DNA of 64,000 nucleotides from Pseudomonadota bacterium (GCA_027485695.1 JAIXQO010000008.1:31605-95604); one strand, 5' to 3'. Counted from the stretch's first letter, positions 1 through 8,083 are shown. Notes: generated by a model not told the origin, from the letters alone. Numbers and translations: made by a program.

Positions 1-314
1 CGCCCTGCGTTCAGATGCGCCAGTGCCTCTGGTACAACGCGAGCCTGCTCGTCGTTGCGAGGAACAAACTTCGACTGGATGCCAATCGAGTACCCGTCAA
101 CCCGGATATCGGCGTCTCCGGGAGGTATAGGACATACGGCCCGGGGTACGAAGATGGACCCGCCATCAGCGCTCTCCGTGTAAAGCTGGATTGGGTCGCC
201 GAACCTGCTGGTTACGCTGAAACGCTCGCGGAGCACCGGTGAGTTCGGATACTGCGCGAGCGCTCCATACCGCTGCGGGTAGGCGTCGAGTGTCAGACTG
301 GAAGCTGCCCCCAC
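1..314 (-). CDS. 5' part of a phage superfamily II DNA helicase (cut by window edge)
   Basis: About 104 residues are visible, read leftwards from a GTG at 314; the frame is open to base 1, so the catalytic core lies outside the window. The visible part shows FGDPIQLY, VPRAVCPI and then FVPRNDEQARVV. That last segment resembles the Gln-containing lead-in that precedes the Walker A loop in phage DEAD/DEAH-type helicases. No Walker A can be seen. The gene starts 12 bases after the SSB stop, in a replication cluster with primase and a DnaB-type helicase, which fits a DNA unwinding role. The only Shine-Dalgarno is a weak TAAGG about 9 nt upstream, so the start is uncertain. The family call rests on the N-terminal pattern alone. 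Confidence 0.6.
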   Translation of the reverse strand, partial: MGAASSLTLDAYPQRYGALAQYPNSPVLRERFSVTSRFGDPIQLYTESADGGSIFVPRAVCPIPPGDADIRVDGYSIGIQSKFVPRNDEQARVVPEALAHLNAG

Positions 315-326
315 GGCATATTGGCC

Positions 327-1097
327 TTAGCCAGCCATGCCGAGTTCAGCGTCGAGGTCCTTGGAGTTCCCCGTGCCGCCGATCTTGCCCATCGCGGTGC
401 CCTTGATGCCGAGGCTCAGCAGCTGCGCCGCGTTGTAGTACGTGATTTCTTCGGAGAAATCCGCCGGGGTGGCCTCTTCGCCGTACTGCGCGGCCAGCTG
501 GCTCAGCTTCTGCTTTTCGGTGACCTGAAACAGATCGCCGACGCTCGGAGCCTTGTCGTTCTGGCGCGAGACCTCGAAGGTACAGCCGACCAGCCCGCCC
601 TGCTTGGACGCGATCTTCTGGAGGATGGCGAACGTCTGCTTCTTGGCGACGAACAGCTTGCGCTTGTCCTTCGCGATGTTGCCTGCGTTCGGCCCCTTCT
701 GGATTTTGTACGGCGTGTGGTCGATCACCGTGAACCCGGCGACCAGCGCAGGCTTGCTGTCGCTGTTGGCGCAGATCGGGCAGGGTTCCTCGTGCGCGGT
801 GCAGGGCAAGTTCTGCCAGCGACCGCCGACGTAGACCGTGTGCTCCATCCACATGGGCGGGTCCAGCATACCGTCGCTGTCGAGGTGCCCGTCAAGGAAG
901 GTGATCATGAAGTCCTTGCCGCAGTCGCTTTCCGGGATACGGAAGCGCCACAGCTTGCCGCGCTCGGCGGCGGCTGCTTCTGCCTTGGCGGTTTCTTCTT
1001 GCAAAAGGGCCTTGGCTGCGGCCCCCGTCTTCATGAACGACATGCCGCTTTGCCCCTTGTTGCTGGGCGCGTCTGCGCCTCCGATAGTAACACCCAT
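327..1097 (-). CDS. Single-stranded DNA-binding protein with zinc site
   Basis: A 256-residue protein. After an Ala/Lys/Glu-rich N-terminus come residues typical of phage ssDNA-binding proteins. A zinc site Cys99-x2-His102-x3-Cys106-x2-Cys109 (PCTAHEEPCPIC) is followed by ALVAGFTVIDHTPY. The His/Cys3 arrangement is the zinc chemistry of T4 gp32-type proteins. The expected role is coating ssDNA at replication forks and in recombination. It lies between primase and an SF2 helicase and has its own strong promoter (1147-1174), which fits the high expression such proteins need. The ATG at 1097 follows a GGAG-type ribosome site. The C-terminus is only mildly acidic. Confidence 0.75.
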   Translation of the reverse strand: MGVTIGGADAPSNKGQSGMSFMKTGAAAKALLQEETAKAEAAAAERGKLWRFRIPESDCGKDFMITFLDGHLDSDGMLDPPMWMEHTVYVGGRWQNLPCTAHEEPCPICANSDSKPALVAGFTVIDHTPYKIQKGPNAGNIAKDKRKLFVAKKQTFAILQKIASKQGGLVGCTFEVSRQNDKAPSVGDLFQVTEKQKLSQLAAQYGEEATPADFSEEITYYNAAQLLSLGIKGTAMGKIGGTGNSKDLDAELGMAG

Positions 1098-1146
1098 TTT
1101 CTGTATCTCCTACTGAGACGTTAAAGTGACCATCCGGTCGAGGGCC

Positions 1147-1174
1147 AATCTAGCCAGCCGGTACGCCATGTCAA
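1147..1174 (-). promoter_or_regulatory. Sigma70-like promoter for the SSB/helicase genes
   Basis: On the minus strand TTGACA (1174-1169), a 16-nt spacer and TAGATT (1152-1147) put the start site near 1140, about 43 nt before the SSB ATG. This is one of the best -35 boxes in the window. The rest of the gap (1175-1294) holds two GC-rich near-copies of GCTTCCCCC-GCTGG (1243-1257 and 1272-1287), which could form weak hairpins after the primase stop; no clear U-tract terminator is seen. Confidence 0.65.
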
Positions 1175-1294
1175 TGGGAGATTATCGGGTAGGGTGCGCG
1201 GGGGCCGACCGGGAACCCCTAATCCACTGTCGCATAAAGAGGGCTTCCCCCCGCTGGTGCACAAGCCGACAGCTTCCCCCGCGCTGGGGACGAA

Positions 1295-2293
1295 TTACAG
1301 GATCAGGGGGTCAAGGTCAACGTACGTGCTGAGATACTCGGCCAGTTCTTCGGCGGGCATGCTACCCCCGTCTTCACCGACCGGCAGGTACACGTGCCGA
1401 ACGATGCGCTTGGCACCGCCCTTCTTGGCGGCGTACTCGGCCCACTTGGTCACACGCCTGCGAGCAAGGTCACCGGCTTTGTCGCGGTCGAACAGCGTGA
1501 CGATTTCGAACGCCGACTTCACGCGGTTCAGCGCAGCGTCCATCAGCCCCGCTTTCAGGTTCGAGACCACGTTGCGGTAGCACTGGTACGTGCGGAACAG
1601 GTCGAACTTGCTTTCGGCGAACACGACAGGTTTTGTCCAGTCCACCAGATGCTCGCCAAGCCAGACTTCGGGGTTCACGCCCTTCAGCGTCGGGTGCGTG
1701 TAGGCGAGGTACTTCATTTCCTGCTCGGGATCGATGCTGCGCCCGTGCAGGCCATGGAGCCTGTGATCCCAACCCCGAACAGGTGTGCACACCCGCTTAC
1801 GGAACGCGTCCCAGCGCAGGTCCCAATCGATGATCACCTGCTCGGGCACCGGACCACCTTTGCGGGTTTGCAAGTAGGCGTAGGCTTGCCCGCTGTCGAA
1901 CACGCTGGGGAAGCTACTCAGCCAGCTTTCCGGGTACTGCGACACGCCATGGTGCGCCTGCTCTTCTTGTGTCAGCAGCGAGGGCAACCCGCCACCGTCC
2001 AGTTCCGAGTTGGCCAACCCCATCAGCGTCTTGAAATCGAGTTCGGCCTTGTGATGCTTGAGTTCGAGCAACAGCTGGATCAGGTCGCCCGACCAGTTGC
2101 ACGAGAAGCAGTGCATCGACGACGTGCCTGCGGGGTCCACGTGGATACCGAAGCTTGGCGAACTGTCCGTGCCGTTCTGGTGCTCCCACGGCGCGAGGGG
2201 ACAACAGATATGCACGTAGCCGCCAGCGTTGGGGGGCTTGATCTGATCGGACCCCAGCAGCTTGCCTACGGTGTACGCTTGGTCTTTGTCCAA
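1295..2293 (-). CDS. DNA primase (CHC2 zinc ribbon plus TOPRIM)
   Basis: A 332-residue primase without a fused helicase domain. The N-terminal zinc ribbon has Cys31-x6-His38 and Cys62-x2-Cys65 (MHCFSCNWSGD), the CHC2 pattern used to read template ssDNA. The TOPRIM domain shows the acidic VVFAESKFD motif and the metal-binding TLFDRDKAGD motif in the C-terminal half. It should make RNA primers for lagging-strand synthesis together with the DnaB-type helicase at 4027-5322. It is shorter than bacterial DnaG (about 580 aa) because the helicase-interaction domain is missing or very divergent, so recruitment may differ. The zinc and TOPRIM motifs make the call firm. Confidence 0.85.
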   Translation of the reverse strand: MDKDQAYTVGKLLGSDQIKPPNAGGYVHICCPLAPWEHQNGTDSSPSFGIHVDPAGTSSMHCFSCNWSGDLIQLLLELKHHKAELDFKTLMGLANSELDGGGLPSLLTQEEQAHHGVSQYPESWLSSFPSVFDSGQAYAYLQTRKGGPVPEQVIIDWDLRWDAFRKRVCTPVRGWDHRLHGLHGRSIDPEQEMKYLAYTHPTLKGVNPEVWLGEHLVDWTKPVVFAESKFDLFRTYQCYRNVVSNLKAGLMDAALNRVKSAFEIVTLFDRDKAGDLARRRVTKWAEYAAKKGGAKRIVRHVYLPVGEDGGSMPAEELAEYLSTYVDLDPLIL

Positions 2294-2310
2294 TGCGGCG
2301 TTCCTTGGGC

Positions 2311-2658
2311 TTACTCGCCGCTGGGGTCGATCCTGTTGAGCAGCGACCAGCAGCGTTCGGACATGCGGAAGTTGGCGACGTTGCCCGCCACCCAGCGCAC
2401 GTAGTTCGGGTCGAGGCGGATCACGTCTTCGAGCGGCGTGCCCGAGTACTTGCGGAACGGCAGCTGGGTATGCAGTTCGAACTCCAACGGCATGCGCATG
2501 TAGCTACGAGCCTGCACTTCGACGAACTTGCTGATCGTCGTGTCCCGCGCCGCCAGCACGCCATCAAGGTCCTCGAACAACGCCTTGGGAAGCGTGATGC
2601 TGACGGTGACGGTTTCCGCTTCGGCCTTGGGCTTACGGTTGCGTGCTCGCAGCTTCAT
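2311..2658 (-). CDS. Small protein with possible ribbon-helix-helix and exonuclease X-like C-terminal segment
   Basis: A 115-residue protein. I chose the ATG at 2658, which overlaps the preceding stop as ATGA; the longer open frame would run through the Tad2-like gene. The N-terminus is basic, followed by VTVSITLPKALFEDLDGVLA, a strand-helix-helix pattern like Arc/MetJ DNA-binding proteins. The C-terminal half (LPFRKYSGTPLEDV, then NYVRWVAGNV) resembles the short domain found at the C-terminus of exonuclease X and in DUF3820 proteins (FGKYKG..l.e.p..Y..W). No nuclease core is present. It sits between a putative anti-defence gene and primase. The function is unknown; DNA binding is an inference. 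Confidence 0.55.
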   Translation of the reverse strand: MKLRARNRKPKAEAETVTVSITLPKALFEDLDGVLAARDTTISKFVEVQARSYMRMPLEFELHTQLPFRKYSGTPLEDVIRLDPNYVRWVAGNVANFRMSERCWSLLNRIDPSGE

Positions 2659-2936
2659 GGCAGCACGTGCCAGTCTTCTGCAAGCAGGTCCGTCTGACTG
2701 GCCAGCCACGGCACCAGCGTGCCCTGCGCGGTGAACATGTCGATATGCGGCTGGTACGTGATCGTCTTGCCGACCAGTTCGGGCGCGGCCTGTCCAAGGG
2801 GCCGGTCTGCCGAAACCGGGATATTGCTGCCGGGGATCAGGATCAGGAACATGCTGTTCGTGCCGTTCCACCCTGCGCGGGCAACCCGCTTGTTGGTCTT
2901 GAGCGCGTCCAGTGCGCCGCCGAAATTCATCATCAT
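2655..2936 (-). CDS. Tad2-like (DUF2829) anti-Thoeris protein
   Basis: About 93 residues. The N-terminus NFGGALDALKTNKRVARAGW followed by NG, a FLILIPGS strand, and the C-terminal LASQTDLLAEDWHVL match the layout of DUF2829. Known members of that family (Tad2) are phage proteins that sequester the 1''-3' gcADPR signal of the host Thoeris system and so block abortive infection. I prefer the ATG at 2936, 8 nt after AAGGAGG, over the ATG at 2942, which is only 2 nt from it. It forms a unit with the downstream 2311-2658 gene (ATGA overlap). Many DUF2829 proteins are untested, so activity against Thoeris is an inference from family. Confidence 0.75.
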   Translation of the reverse strand: MMMNFGGALDALKTNKRVARAGWNGTNSMFLILIPGSNIPVSADRPLGQAAPELVGKTITYQPHIDMFTAQGTLVPWLASQTDLLAEDWHVLP

Positions 2937-2967
2937 GACCATAGCCTCCTTGCTGTTCAGGTCCGTA

Positions 2968-3570
2968 TTACTTGTCGAGCATCTTGCCCGAGCGGCTGGT
3001 GCGTTCGACGCCGAGCACCGTTTCGCGCTGGGGCTGCGTCAGGTACTTGTCCAGATCGCCCAGCTTGATTTCGGCCAGCGACAGGAACTGCTCTGCGCCG
3101 AGCATTTCGATGATCTTGGCCTTGCCGCCCTCGATGATGTACCGCGACGTGCCCTTCTTGCCCAGCTGGTACATGTGCGACGCGCCGTGGAACACGACTT
3201 CGGCGTCCGGTGCGGCGAGGTCGCCGAGCGTCTGGAAGCGCTCCTTGAGGGCCTTGAGGCGGTCGGCCTTTTCGGTCTTGGTCAGCTGCGCCTTGAGTTC
3301 GGCTTCCCACGCCAGCAGTTCGGCGAGTTCGTCCACCTCGCTATCGATCACCGGGCCGGTCTTGGGGTCCTCGCTGACCTGCGGAGCGTCCGCGTCATGC
3401 CCGTCTTCGACTTCGGCATCGTCAGCCAGCTGCGTGAGGGCCTGCACGGCGTCGGCCTGAATATCGCCGGTCAGCAGCTGATCGAGCGTGACCTTCTCGG
3501 TCTTGCCGGTGCTGGCGTCGTTGAGTGCTTCGGCAGTTGCCGGGGTGTGGTCACCGATCTTGACGGGCAT
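2968..3570 (-). CDS. Hypothetical acidic protein
   Basis: A 200-residue protein starting at the ATG 3570, which has AAGGAGGAC just upstream; the longer open frame to 3687 lacks such a site and runs into the neighbouring HNH gene. Residues 30-90 are acidic and rich in Asp, Glu and Ala. The middle (about 90-130) is a Lys/Glu-rich, helix-prone stretch. The C-terminal third (VFHGASHMYQLGKKGTSRYI, then LGAEQFLSLAEIKLGDL) looks globular and ends in a basic SRSGKMLDK. I do not recognise the family. It lies between a homing-type nuclease and the Tad2-like gene in the replication region. Confidence 0.65.
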   Translation of the reverse strand: MPVKIGDHTPATAEALNDASTGKTEKVTLDQLLTGDIQADAVQALTQLADDAEVEDGHDADAPQVSEDPKTGPVIDSEVDELAELLAWEAELKAQLTKTEKADRLKALKERFQTLGDLAAPDAEVVFHGASHMYQLGKKGTSRYIIEGGKAKIIEMLGAEQFLSLAEIKLGDLDKYLTQPQRETVLGVERTSRSGKMLDK

Positions 3571-3619
3571 GTCGTCCTCCTTGACGTAGTGGGTTTGGGT
3601 ACTCTTCAACTCTGCCACG

Positions 3620-4027
3620 TTAGAGCACTGCTGACAAGTCCCGGCCCTGCTTATACCACCGGTGCAGCGTCGATTTCGGAATGCCACTTTCTCGCGCCCA
3701 ATCCGTCAAGTTCTGGGTCTTACCCTTGTGCGTGAACTGGATCACGTTGCTGCGGTTGCGGGATTGTTCGAGAGGCGTTGCCCACTTGCAATTGTCAGGC
3801 TCATAGTCTCCGTCGTTGTTCACTCGCTCAAGGGACAGGCCAGCGGGCTTGAGGCCCATGTCAGCAAGGAAGTTCTCGAACTTGCGCCAGCGTTCGCAGA
3901 CCTTGATCCCCCGAGCGCCGTAGCGCGGGTACTCCTTGGACTTTGGGTTGGTGCAACGCTGGATCATCTGACCCCACGTGGTGTACGTCGGCGTCCCGAA
4001 CATTCCGTGCTTGGTATTACCGTGCAT
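3620..4027 (-). CDS. HNH-type homing endonuclease-like protein
   Basis: A 135-residue protein with the pattern of free-standing phage HNH/AP2-type nucleases: TPTYTTWGQMIQRCTNP, YGARGIKVCERW, FENFLADMG, then SLERVNNDGDYEPDNCKWAT, which carries the Asn and Cys positions of the active fold. A C-terminal helix-turn-helix-like piece (IPKSTLHRWYKQG) may give DNA specificity. Its ATG overlaps the stop of the DnaB-type helicase gene by one base (TGATG). Insertion behind a replication gene is typical of selfish homing genes. It may be a mobile passenger with little benefit to the phage. A start internal to the helicase leader is unlikely. Confidence 0.7.
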   Translation of the reverse strand: MHGNTKHGMFGTPTYTTWGQMIQRCTNPKSKEYPRYGARGIKVCERWRKFENFLADMGLKPAGLSLERVNNDGDYEPDNCKWATPLEQSRNRSNVIQFTHKGKTQNLTDWARESGIPKSTLHRWYKQGRDLSAVL

Positions 4028-5322
4028 CAGGGCTTCAACTCCACCTGTTTAGGGTCAATGGATGCTGAAGTCACAGTATCAGTTGTCTCCGAAAAGTCCA
4101 TCAGGAAAAAATCCCAATTCACGTGGAACTCCCCTGTCTCGCCATTGCGGCCCTTCAGGATCGAGATTTTGCGCCGGTACAGCTTCTCGACGTTGTTGTC
4201 CGTGTCCTCGTCGAACAGGCCCGCCACCACGGTGCTGACCTGCCCGATAACGTCCGAGTACCCAATGTGCTGCAAGCCCGGCTTCTCGCCCTTCTTGAGT
4301 TTCGAGACTTCCCGCCCGAACTGCCACGTGCAGAACGTAGGCACACCCAAGCTGGTGGCCACGTCACGCTTGAGGCGGTTGGCGTTGATCGCCACCGCGT
4401 CGTACATGTTCCGCGAGCCGTCTGCTGTGAGCATGTACGCCCCATCGACAAAGCACGCCCCGGCTTTGACCTGCTGCACGAGCGCCACCACGTCGTCCGC
4501 ACTGGCGGTCAGGTTCCCGTCCACCACGATGAAGGGCGGCATGTCCGACGCTTCGAGTTTCTCCAGCTTGGACTTGATGTTCTTCTTCGGGTTCGACGCG
4601 CTGAACAGGTTCGGCAGCATGCCGGTCGCAAAGAAGTTCATCGGGGTCTTGGTATACATGGCGGTCAAGCGCTCCATGACGATGCTGGCGCTCATTTCCA
4701 TGGACACGAACACGATGGGCACTTTGGTCTTCTGCCAGACGTACAGCGCGATCCAGAGCAGGAGCCACGTCTTGCCCAGCCCCGGGCGGCCCACAAGGGA
4801 TATCAGGTCACCGGCCCAGATACCGCCGCCCTGCTGGTCCATGTACGGCCAGCCCCACGAAACGCCTTGGTCGATCAGCGCCCACTTGGATACCATTTGC
4901 GGGTACGCCGTGCTCGCCGCGTGCTTGAAGTCGTGTATCTTCGGGGCGATCTGGTTGTGCTGCACTTCGCGTACAGCGTCGGTCAGGATGCCCCATGCTT
5001 TCATGGGGTCATCCACGAAGTGCTTCTGCGCTTCGGCGACCATCAGTTTCATGCTGCGCTGAACGTACGTCTGCGCAAGTTTCTCGTGGAGGAACTTCGG
5101 ATCAGTGGTCTCTTTCGAGAGCGCTTCCCCGGTTTCGGCTTCGGTGAGTTCGATGCTCGGCAGGGTGCCGGTGAGCGTCACGTAGCCCTTGACGAACGCG
5201 TACAAGTCTTCCGCGCCCGGCTCCAGCGCGAACATGTGATCCAGCTTCCCGAACTTGAGGTACTGAGCCGTATCCCCGTCCCGAATACACGCGGCCAGAA
5301 ACCGCGAACCGTAGCTTGCCAT
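4027..5322 (-). CDS. Replicative DNA helicase, DnaB type
   Basis: A 431-residue RecA-fold helicase. Walker A is GRPGLGKT at about residues 178-185. A DnaB-like IVFVSMEM strand follows near 203-210. The Walker B strand is ACFVDGAYML around 289-298. Residues 1-130 form a helical N-terminal region that is shorter and more divergent than in bacterial DnaB. It should act as a ring helicase at the phage fork, with the primase at 1295-2293 and the family A polymerase at 40445-42841. It overlaps the downstream HNH gene by one base. No intein or split is seen. The Walker B lacks the usual DYLQL, but the phage family varies there. Confidence 0.85.
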   Translation of the reverse strand: MASYGSRFLAACIRDGDTAQYLKFGKLDHMFALEPGAEDLYAFVKGYVTLTGTLPSIELTEAETGEALSKETTDPKFLHEKLAQTYVQRSMKLMVAEAQKHFVDDPMKAWGILTDAVREVQHNQIAPKIHDFKHAASTAYPQMVSKWALIDQGVSWGWPYMDQQGGGIWAGDLISLVGRPGLGKTWLLLWIALYVWQKTKVPIVFVSMEMSASIVMERLTAMYTKTPMNFFATGMLPNLFSASNPKKNIKSKLEKLEASDMPPFIVVDGNLTASADDVVALVQQVKAGACFVDGAYMLTADGSRNMYDAVAINANRLKRDVATSLGVPTFCTWQFGREVSKLKKGEKPGLQHIGYSDVIGQVSTVVAGLFDEDTDNNVEKLYRRKISILKGRNGETGEFHVNWDFFLMDFSETTDTVTSASIDPKQVELKP

Positions 5323-5331
5323 ATACCCGCC

Positions 5332-5556
5332 CTATACTGTTTTCTTGTCGGCTTGAGCCTGCGCGTGCAGGTCCTGCTTGTGCTTTGCAATTGATTGCAC
5401 GCGTCGCATGAAATTCACGACCCGCTGGCCTTGTGCGTGTGCACGCTCTGGATCGGTTGGCGTACCCAGCGCGACGATCACGCCATCGCGGAGGATCAAC
5501 ACCTGCTTCTTGCCGCCCATCGTAACGGTCGGTGTCTGATAGCCCCATTGCGCCAT
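5332..5556 (-). CDS. Small hypothetical protein
   Basis: A 74-residue protein from the ATG at 5556, which has GAGGGGGC upstream; the longer open frame has no ribosome site. A beta-rich N-terminal half (VTMGGKKQVLILRDGVIVAL) is followed by a basic helical tail ending in KHKQDLHAQAQADKKTV. It lies 9 bases before the DnaB-type helicase gene in the same operon, so a helicase-loading or other replication accessory role is conceivable but untested. One copy of the TGCAA-N4-TTGCA palindrome lies inside the gene (5386-5399). I do not recognise the family. Confidence 0.6.
   Translation of the reverse strand: MAQWGYQTPTVTMGGKKQVLILRDGVIVALGTPTDPERAHAQGQRVVNFMRRVQSIAKHKQDLHAQAQADKKTV
5386..5399. repeat. 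TGCAA-N4-TTGCA palindrome (inside CDS)
   Basis: Exact copy with centre TTGA, inside the 74-aa gene and about 64-77 bases upstream of the DnaB-type helicase start. Confidence 0.6.
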
Positions 5557-5572
5557 GTGTGCCCCCTCGCTG

Positions 5573-6178
5573 TCAGACCTTGAAGCTTTGCGCGATTTCG
5601 ACCGCCACGCTCGGGAACTTACCATGCGCTTTCAGGTCGGCGAGTTCCACGCCGAGATACACGCTGGTCGGCAACCCGTCTTTGGCCCGGTCCTTGATGA
5701 ACGCGATCAGTTCCTTGCGGTCCCAATCCGAGAACGTCTGAATGTACTCGGGCAGAATGAAATCCGGGCACAGGATCGCCGTGCCCTCGACGGTGCCTGT
5801 AGCTTTGCGCTCGGCCAGTATCTCGTGGATCGTCAGCACCCGTGCGTCCACGATGTTGCGCAGTAGCTTGGCCACCATCTGCCGCATGCGGTCGTGGATA
5901 TGCTTGGTCCCGGCTGGGTAGCAGATACCTAGCTTGCTCATGGACCATGTGTGGGTCTTGGCGTACGCAACTACTGCTTGCGCCCATTGCAGTTCCATCG
6001 GGCTGAGCAGATCGGGCGCAGTCGGTTCCCAGATCAGGCTCTTGTATCGCTCGCCAAGACCGGCCCGGGACGCGATGCTGTCGATGTTCATCACCAAGCG
6101 CAGGTGGTCGCTCGGGTTCAACACCCCCGAACTCCACACCGGGCTGCTTCCGTCAAACTGCGGCTGGTACAGGGTCAT
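5573..6178 (-). CDS. Hypothetical replication-region protein
   Basis: A 201-residue protein, mostly helical in appearance, with LRLVMNIDSIASRAGLGERY near the N-terminus. A central region (MSMSKLGICYP-like segment, HIHDRMRQMVAKLLRNIVDA) could be a helix-turn-helix. The C-terminus contains FSDWDRKELIAFIKDRAKDG. Its ATG overlaps the stop of the upstream winged-helix gene (ATGA), so the two are translationally coupled. It sits just before the helicase, which suggests a loader or replication accessory protein, but I recognise no family motif and see no Walker motifs. The function is unknown. Confidence 0.65.
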   Translation of the reverse strand: MTLYQPQFDGSSPVWSSGVLNPSDHLRLVMNIDSIASRAGLGERYKSLIWEPTAPDLLSPMELQWAQAVVAYAKTHTWSMSKLGICYPAGTKHIHDRMRQMVAKLLRNIVDARVLTIHEILAERKATGTVEGTAILCPDFILPEYIQTFSDWDRKELIAFIKDRAKDGLPTSVYLGVELADLKAHGKFPSVAVEIAQSFKV

Positions 6179-7215
6179 TCGAAGTCTCCCGACAAGAACG
6201 CGTCAGCAGCGCTTGGGGTCGTGGCTGTCACACTGGTTTCGGATTTCTGATCCTCTGTGACATGTGTGCCATGTGCCGCACCAGAGCCGCCATGCTCGAT
6301 CCAGTAACCATACGCCTCAAGGGCGTGCTTGCACAAGTCGCCTATGTTAGGGCGCTCGCCTTTGATGGTGAGATTGTGCGTGATCTTGGCGTCTGCGCAG
6401 AATGCGCCCCAGCCAGAAACGATCCCGAAGACAAAATCCAAAATCTGGTGATCAGTCGCGCCCTCGTCCCGCAAGCGCATCATGATCTTCTTGCTCATGC
6501 CCGCCCGCGCCATGTTCCACGAGCACGGCGTGATCTTGTACTCCAGCCGGTACGCATCGCAGAACGCGTCGAACAGCACCTGCGGGCTTAGTGGCTTGGA
6601 CGCATGGGCGCTCGCTTTCTTCACCTTACCGAGTGCCAACGCTGACGCTATGCTCGCGCCCGCGCTCTTGTTCTTGAGCATGCTCGCGCCGTAACCCGGC
6701 TGTCCCTTGGTTGGCTTATCATCGTGATCGCTGCTCACGCTGGCGTTCCCTTCCTCTTCCTGTGGGGTGCTTGATCCCGCTTCTGCGCAGCTTTCCTCGG
6801 TGGCCGGTGTTATGGCTCCCTGAGAACTACTGATAACTTCCTGCTTAATGTACTTCCCATTTTGGGCAGTACCAACTTCCTGATCCGGGCAGTCCGTACT
6901 TCCCATTTCGGGAAGTACAGAGTTCCCAAGTCTGATCCAGAGAACCGGCCCCAAATTGTGCCGATAGGGGTGCCTGTGACGCTCTGTGAGCAGCACCCCG
7001 CGCCTGCGAAGGTGGGATATGAGGTTCCAAATCGTCTTGTCAGCCAGATCGCAGCCGTGCGCCCGAAACTCTTCGGCGGTCTGGATCAACCACACGTGTC
7101 CATCGCGTTCGGTCTTGGCTTTCGGGTACCAGAACTCGATCACCTTCAGGATCGCGCGCTCGCCTTTGGTCTGGGCGTACTGCGTCAGGTTCAGTTTCGT
7201 TGCTGTATCGGCCAT
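6175..7215 (-). CDS. Putative replication initiator / winged-helix DNA-binding protein
   Basis: A 346-residue protein from the ATG at 7215; the longer open frame to 7329 runs through a terminator and the end of another gene. Residues 10-110 look like a winged helix: a YAQTKGERAILKVIEFWYP helix, FRAHGCDLADKTIWNLISHL as recognition helix, then RRRGVLLTERHRH as wing. The middle (about 125-220) is a low-complexity linker. The C-terminal part (FDAFCDAYRLEYKITPC, then KIMMRLRDEGATDHQILDFV) is helical. This head-linker-tail layout, next to helicase genes, resembles phage O-type initiators. Origin binding is inferred; no iteron array is seen in the gene. Confidence 0.6.
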   Translation of the reverse strand: MADTATKLNLTQYAQTKGERAILKVIEFWYPKAKTERDGHVWLIQTAEEFRAHGCDLADKTIWNLISHLRRRGVLLTERHRHPYRHNLGPVLWIRLGNSVLPEMGSTDCPDQEVGTAQNGKYIKQEVISSSQGAITPATEESCAEAGSSTPQEEEGNASVSSDHDDKPTKGQPGYGASMLKNKSAGASIASALALGKVKKASAHASKPLSPQVLFDAFCDAYRLEYKITPCSWNMARAGMSKKIMMRLRDEGATDHQILDFVFGIVSGWGAFCADAKITHNLTIKGERPNIGDLCKHALEAYGYWIEHGGSGAAHGTHVTEDQKSETSVTATTPSAADAFLSGDFE

Positions 7216-7252
7216 GTAGCACCCCGCCCGGTGTGCGCCCCCGTAAAGACAA

Positions 7253-7284
7253 AAAGACCCGGGCGAGGGCGCACCCGGGTCTTT
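7253..7284 (-). terminator. Rho-independent terminator
   Basis: A perfect 11-bp stem (7253-7263 with 7274-7284; arms AAAGACCCGGG and CCCGGGTCTTT) around a 10-nt loop, followed on the minus strand by TTG and a T-rich run. It lies 11 bases after the stop of the 7295-8083 gene and before the 6175-7215 gene, so it separates the AAA+ transcription unit from the replication genes. Confidence 0.85.
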
Positions 7285-7294
7285 CGTTCGACGA

Positions 7295-8083
7295 TTAGTC
7301 CTCGTCGAAATCGGGATCGTCGTCACCACCCGTGCTGACCAGCGCCAGATGGGTCAGGCCGATGCCAGCCAGCATGCCCGCCGACGTGCCGAGGTCGGGG
7401 TCCGTGGACTTGACCGGGTTGTAGTCCGGGTCGTTCTCGGGGTCCGGTTCCTGCCCGGCCTGCTCGGTGGTCTGGCTGGCAGCGGTTTCGGCCATCGCGG
7501 CGTCGTAGAGGTCCTGCGCGTCTTCCGGCGTGAAGTGCTTCGAGACGTGTTCGAACAGCAGCGCCATGATGAACTCGTGCATGTTCTCGGGCGTCTGTTC
7601 GAGCGTGTTGGGGTCGATCTGCTCCATCAGGAAGCTGGTCACCTTGCCGTAGAAGCGGTGCTGCTTGAGGTCCTTGAAGATGTGTTTGATCTGGCTCGCC
7701 GGGCGATGATACGTGAACATGCGCACGAGGCTGGCCCGTTCTTCGGACACCTTCTCCCACGGGAACGCCCAGCCGGTGCTGGGGTAGCCTTGCGTGACCA
7801 TCCCCGAGCCGGGCTGGCCGGGCAGCAGCGGCACTTCCATATCGACCGCCGTGTTGGGGATCGGGGCCGAGCGGAGCCGGAAGCCGATCTGGCACGAATT
7901 GCTGTTGATCGTCACCAGCGGCTTGAGGCCCAGCTGAAGGTTCACCTCGGGCCGCTTGGCGAGGATCAGATAATCCATGCCGCCCATCGTCCCGATCATG
8001 CGCGGGAACATCGTTTGGTCGGCGTACTTGGCCATCAGCGCCTTGAGGTCGCTGTAGCTGGGAACAACACCTGCACTTACCAT
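7295..8083 (-). CDS. Hypothetical protein paired with the AAA+ ATPase
   Basis: A 262-residue protein with a clear ATG at 8083 behind AAGGAGGAC. The first 160 residues look globular (MIGTMGGMDYLILAKRPEV, LVTINSNSCQIGFRLRSAPI). A helical middle follows (MHEFIMALLFEHVSKHF), then an acidic Glu/Asp/Gln-rich stretch and a very acidic tail DDDPDFDED. It is 20 bases downstream of the AAA+ ATPase gene and ends at a strong terminator, so the two form a two-gene unit from the promoter at 9453-9481. It may be a partner or substrate adaptor of the ATPase. I do not recognise the family. Confidence 0.65.
   Translation of the reverse strand: MVSAGVVPSYSDLKALMAKYADQTMFPRMIGTMGGMDYLILAKRPEVNLQLGLKPLVTINSNSCQIGFRLRSAPIPNTAVDMEVPLLPGQPGSGMVTQGYPSTGWAFPWEKVSEERASLVRMFTYHRPASQIKHIFKDLKQHRFYGKVTSFLMEQIDPNTLEQTPENMHEFIMALLFEHVSKHFTPEDAQDLYDAAMAETAASQTTEQAGQEPDPENDPDYNPVKSTDPDLGTSAGMLAGIGLTHLALVSTGGDDDPDFDED

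Noticed and set aside
15..242. 75-codon plus-strand frame at the left edge
   Set aside because: The opposite strand reads as the start of an SF2 helicase continuing off the window, with better sequence logic and direction.
1243..1287. Hairpins or terminator after primase
   Set aside because: The GC-rich near-repeats form only 4-5-bp stems and no U-run follows on the minus strand.
2659..2871. Longer N-terminus for the 2311-2658 gene
   Set aside because: It would overlap the Tad2-like gene in another frame; the ATGA junction at 2655-2658 gives a normal coupled start.
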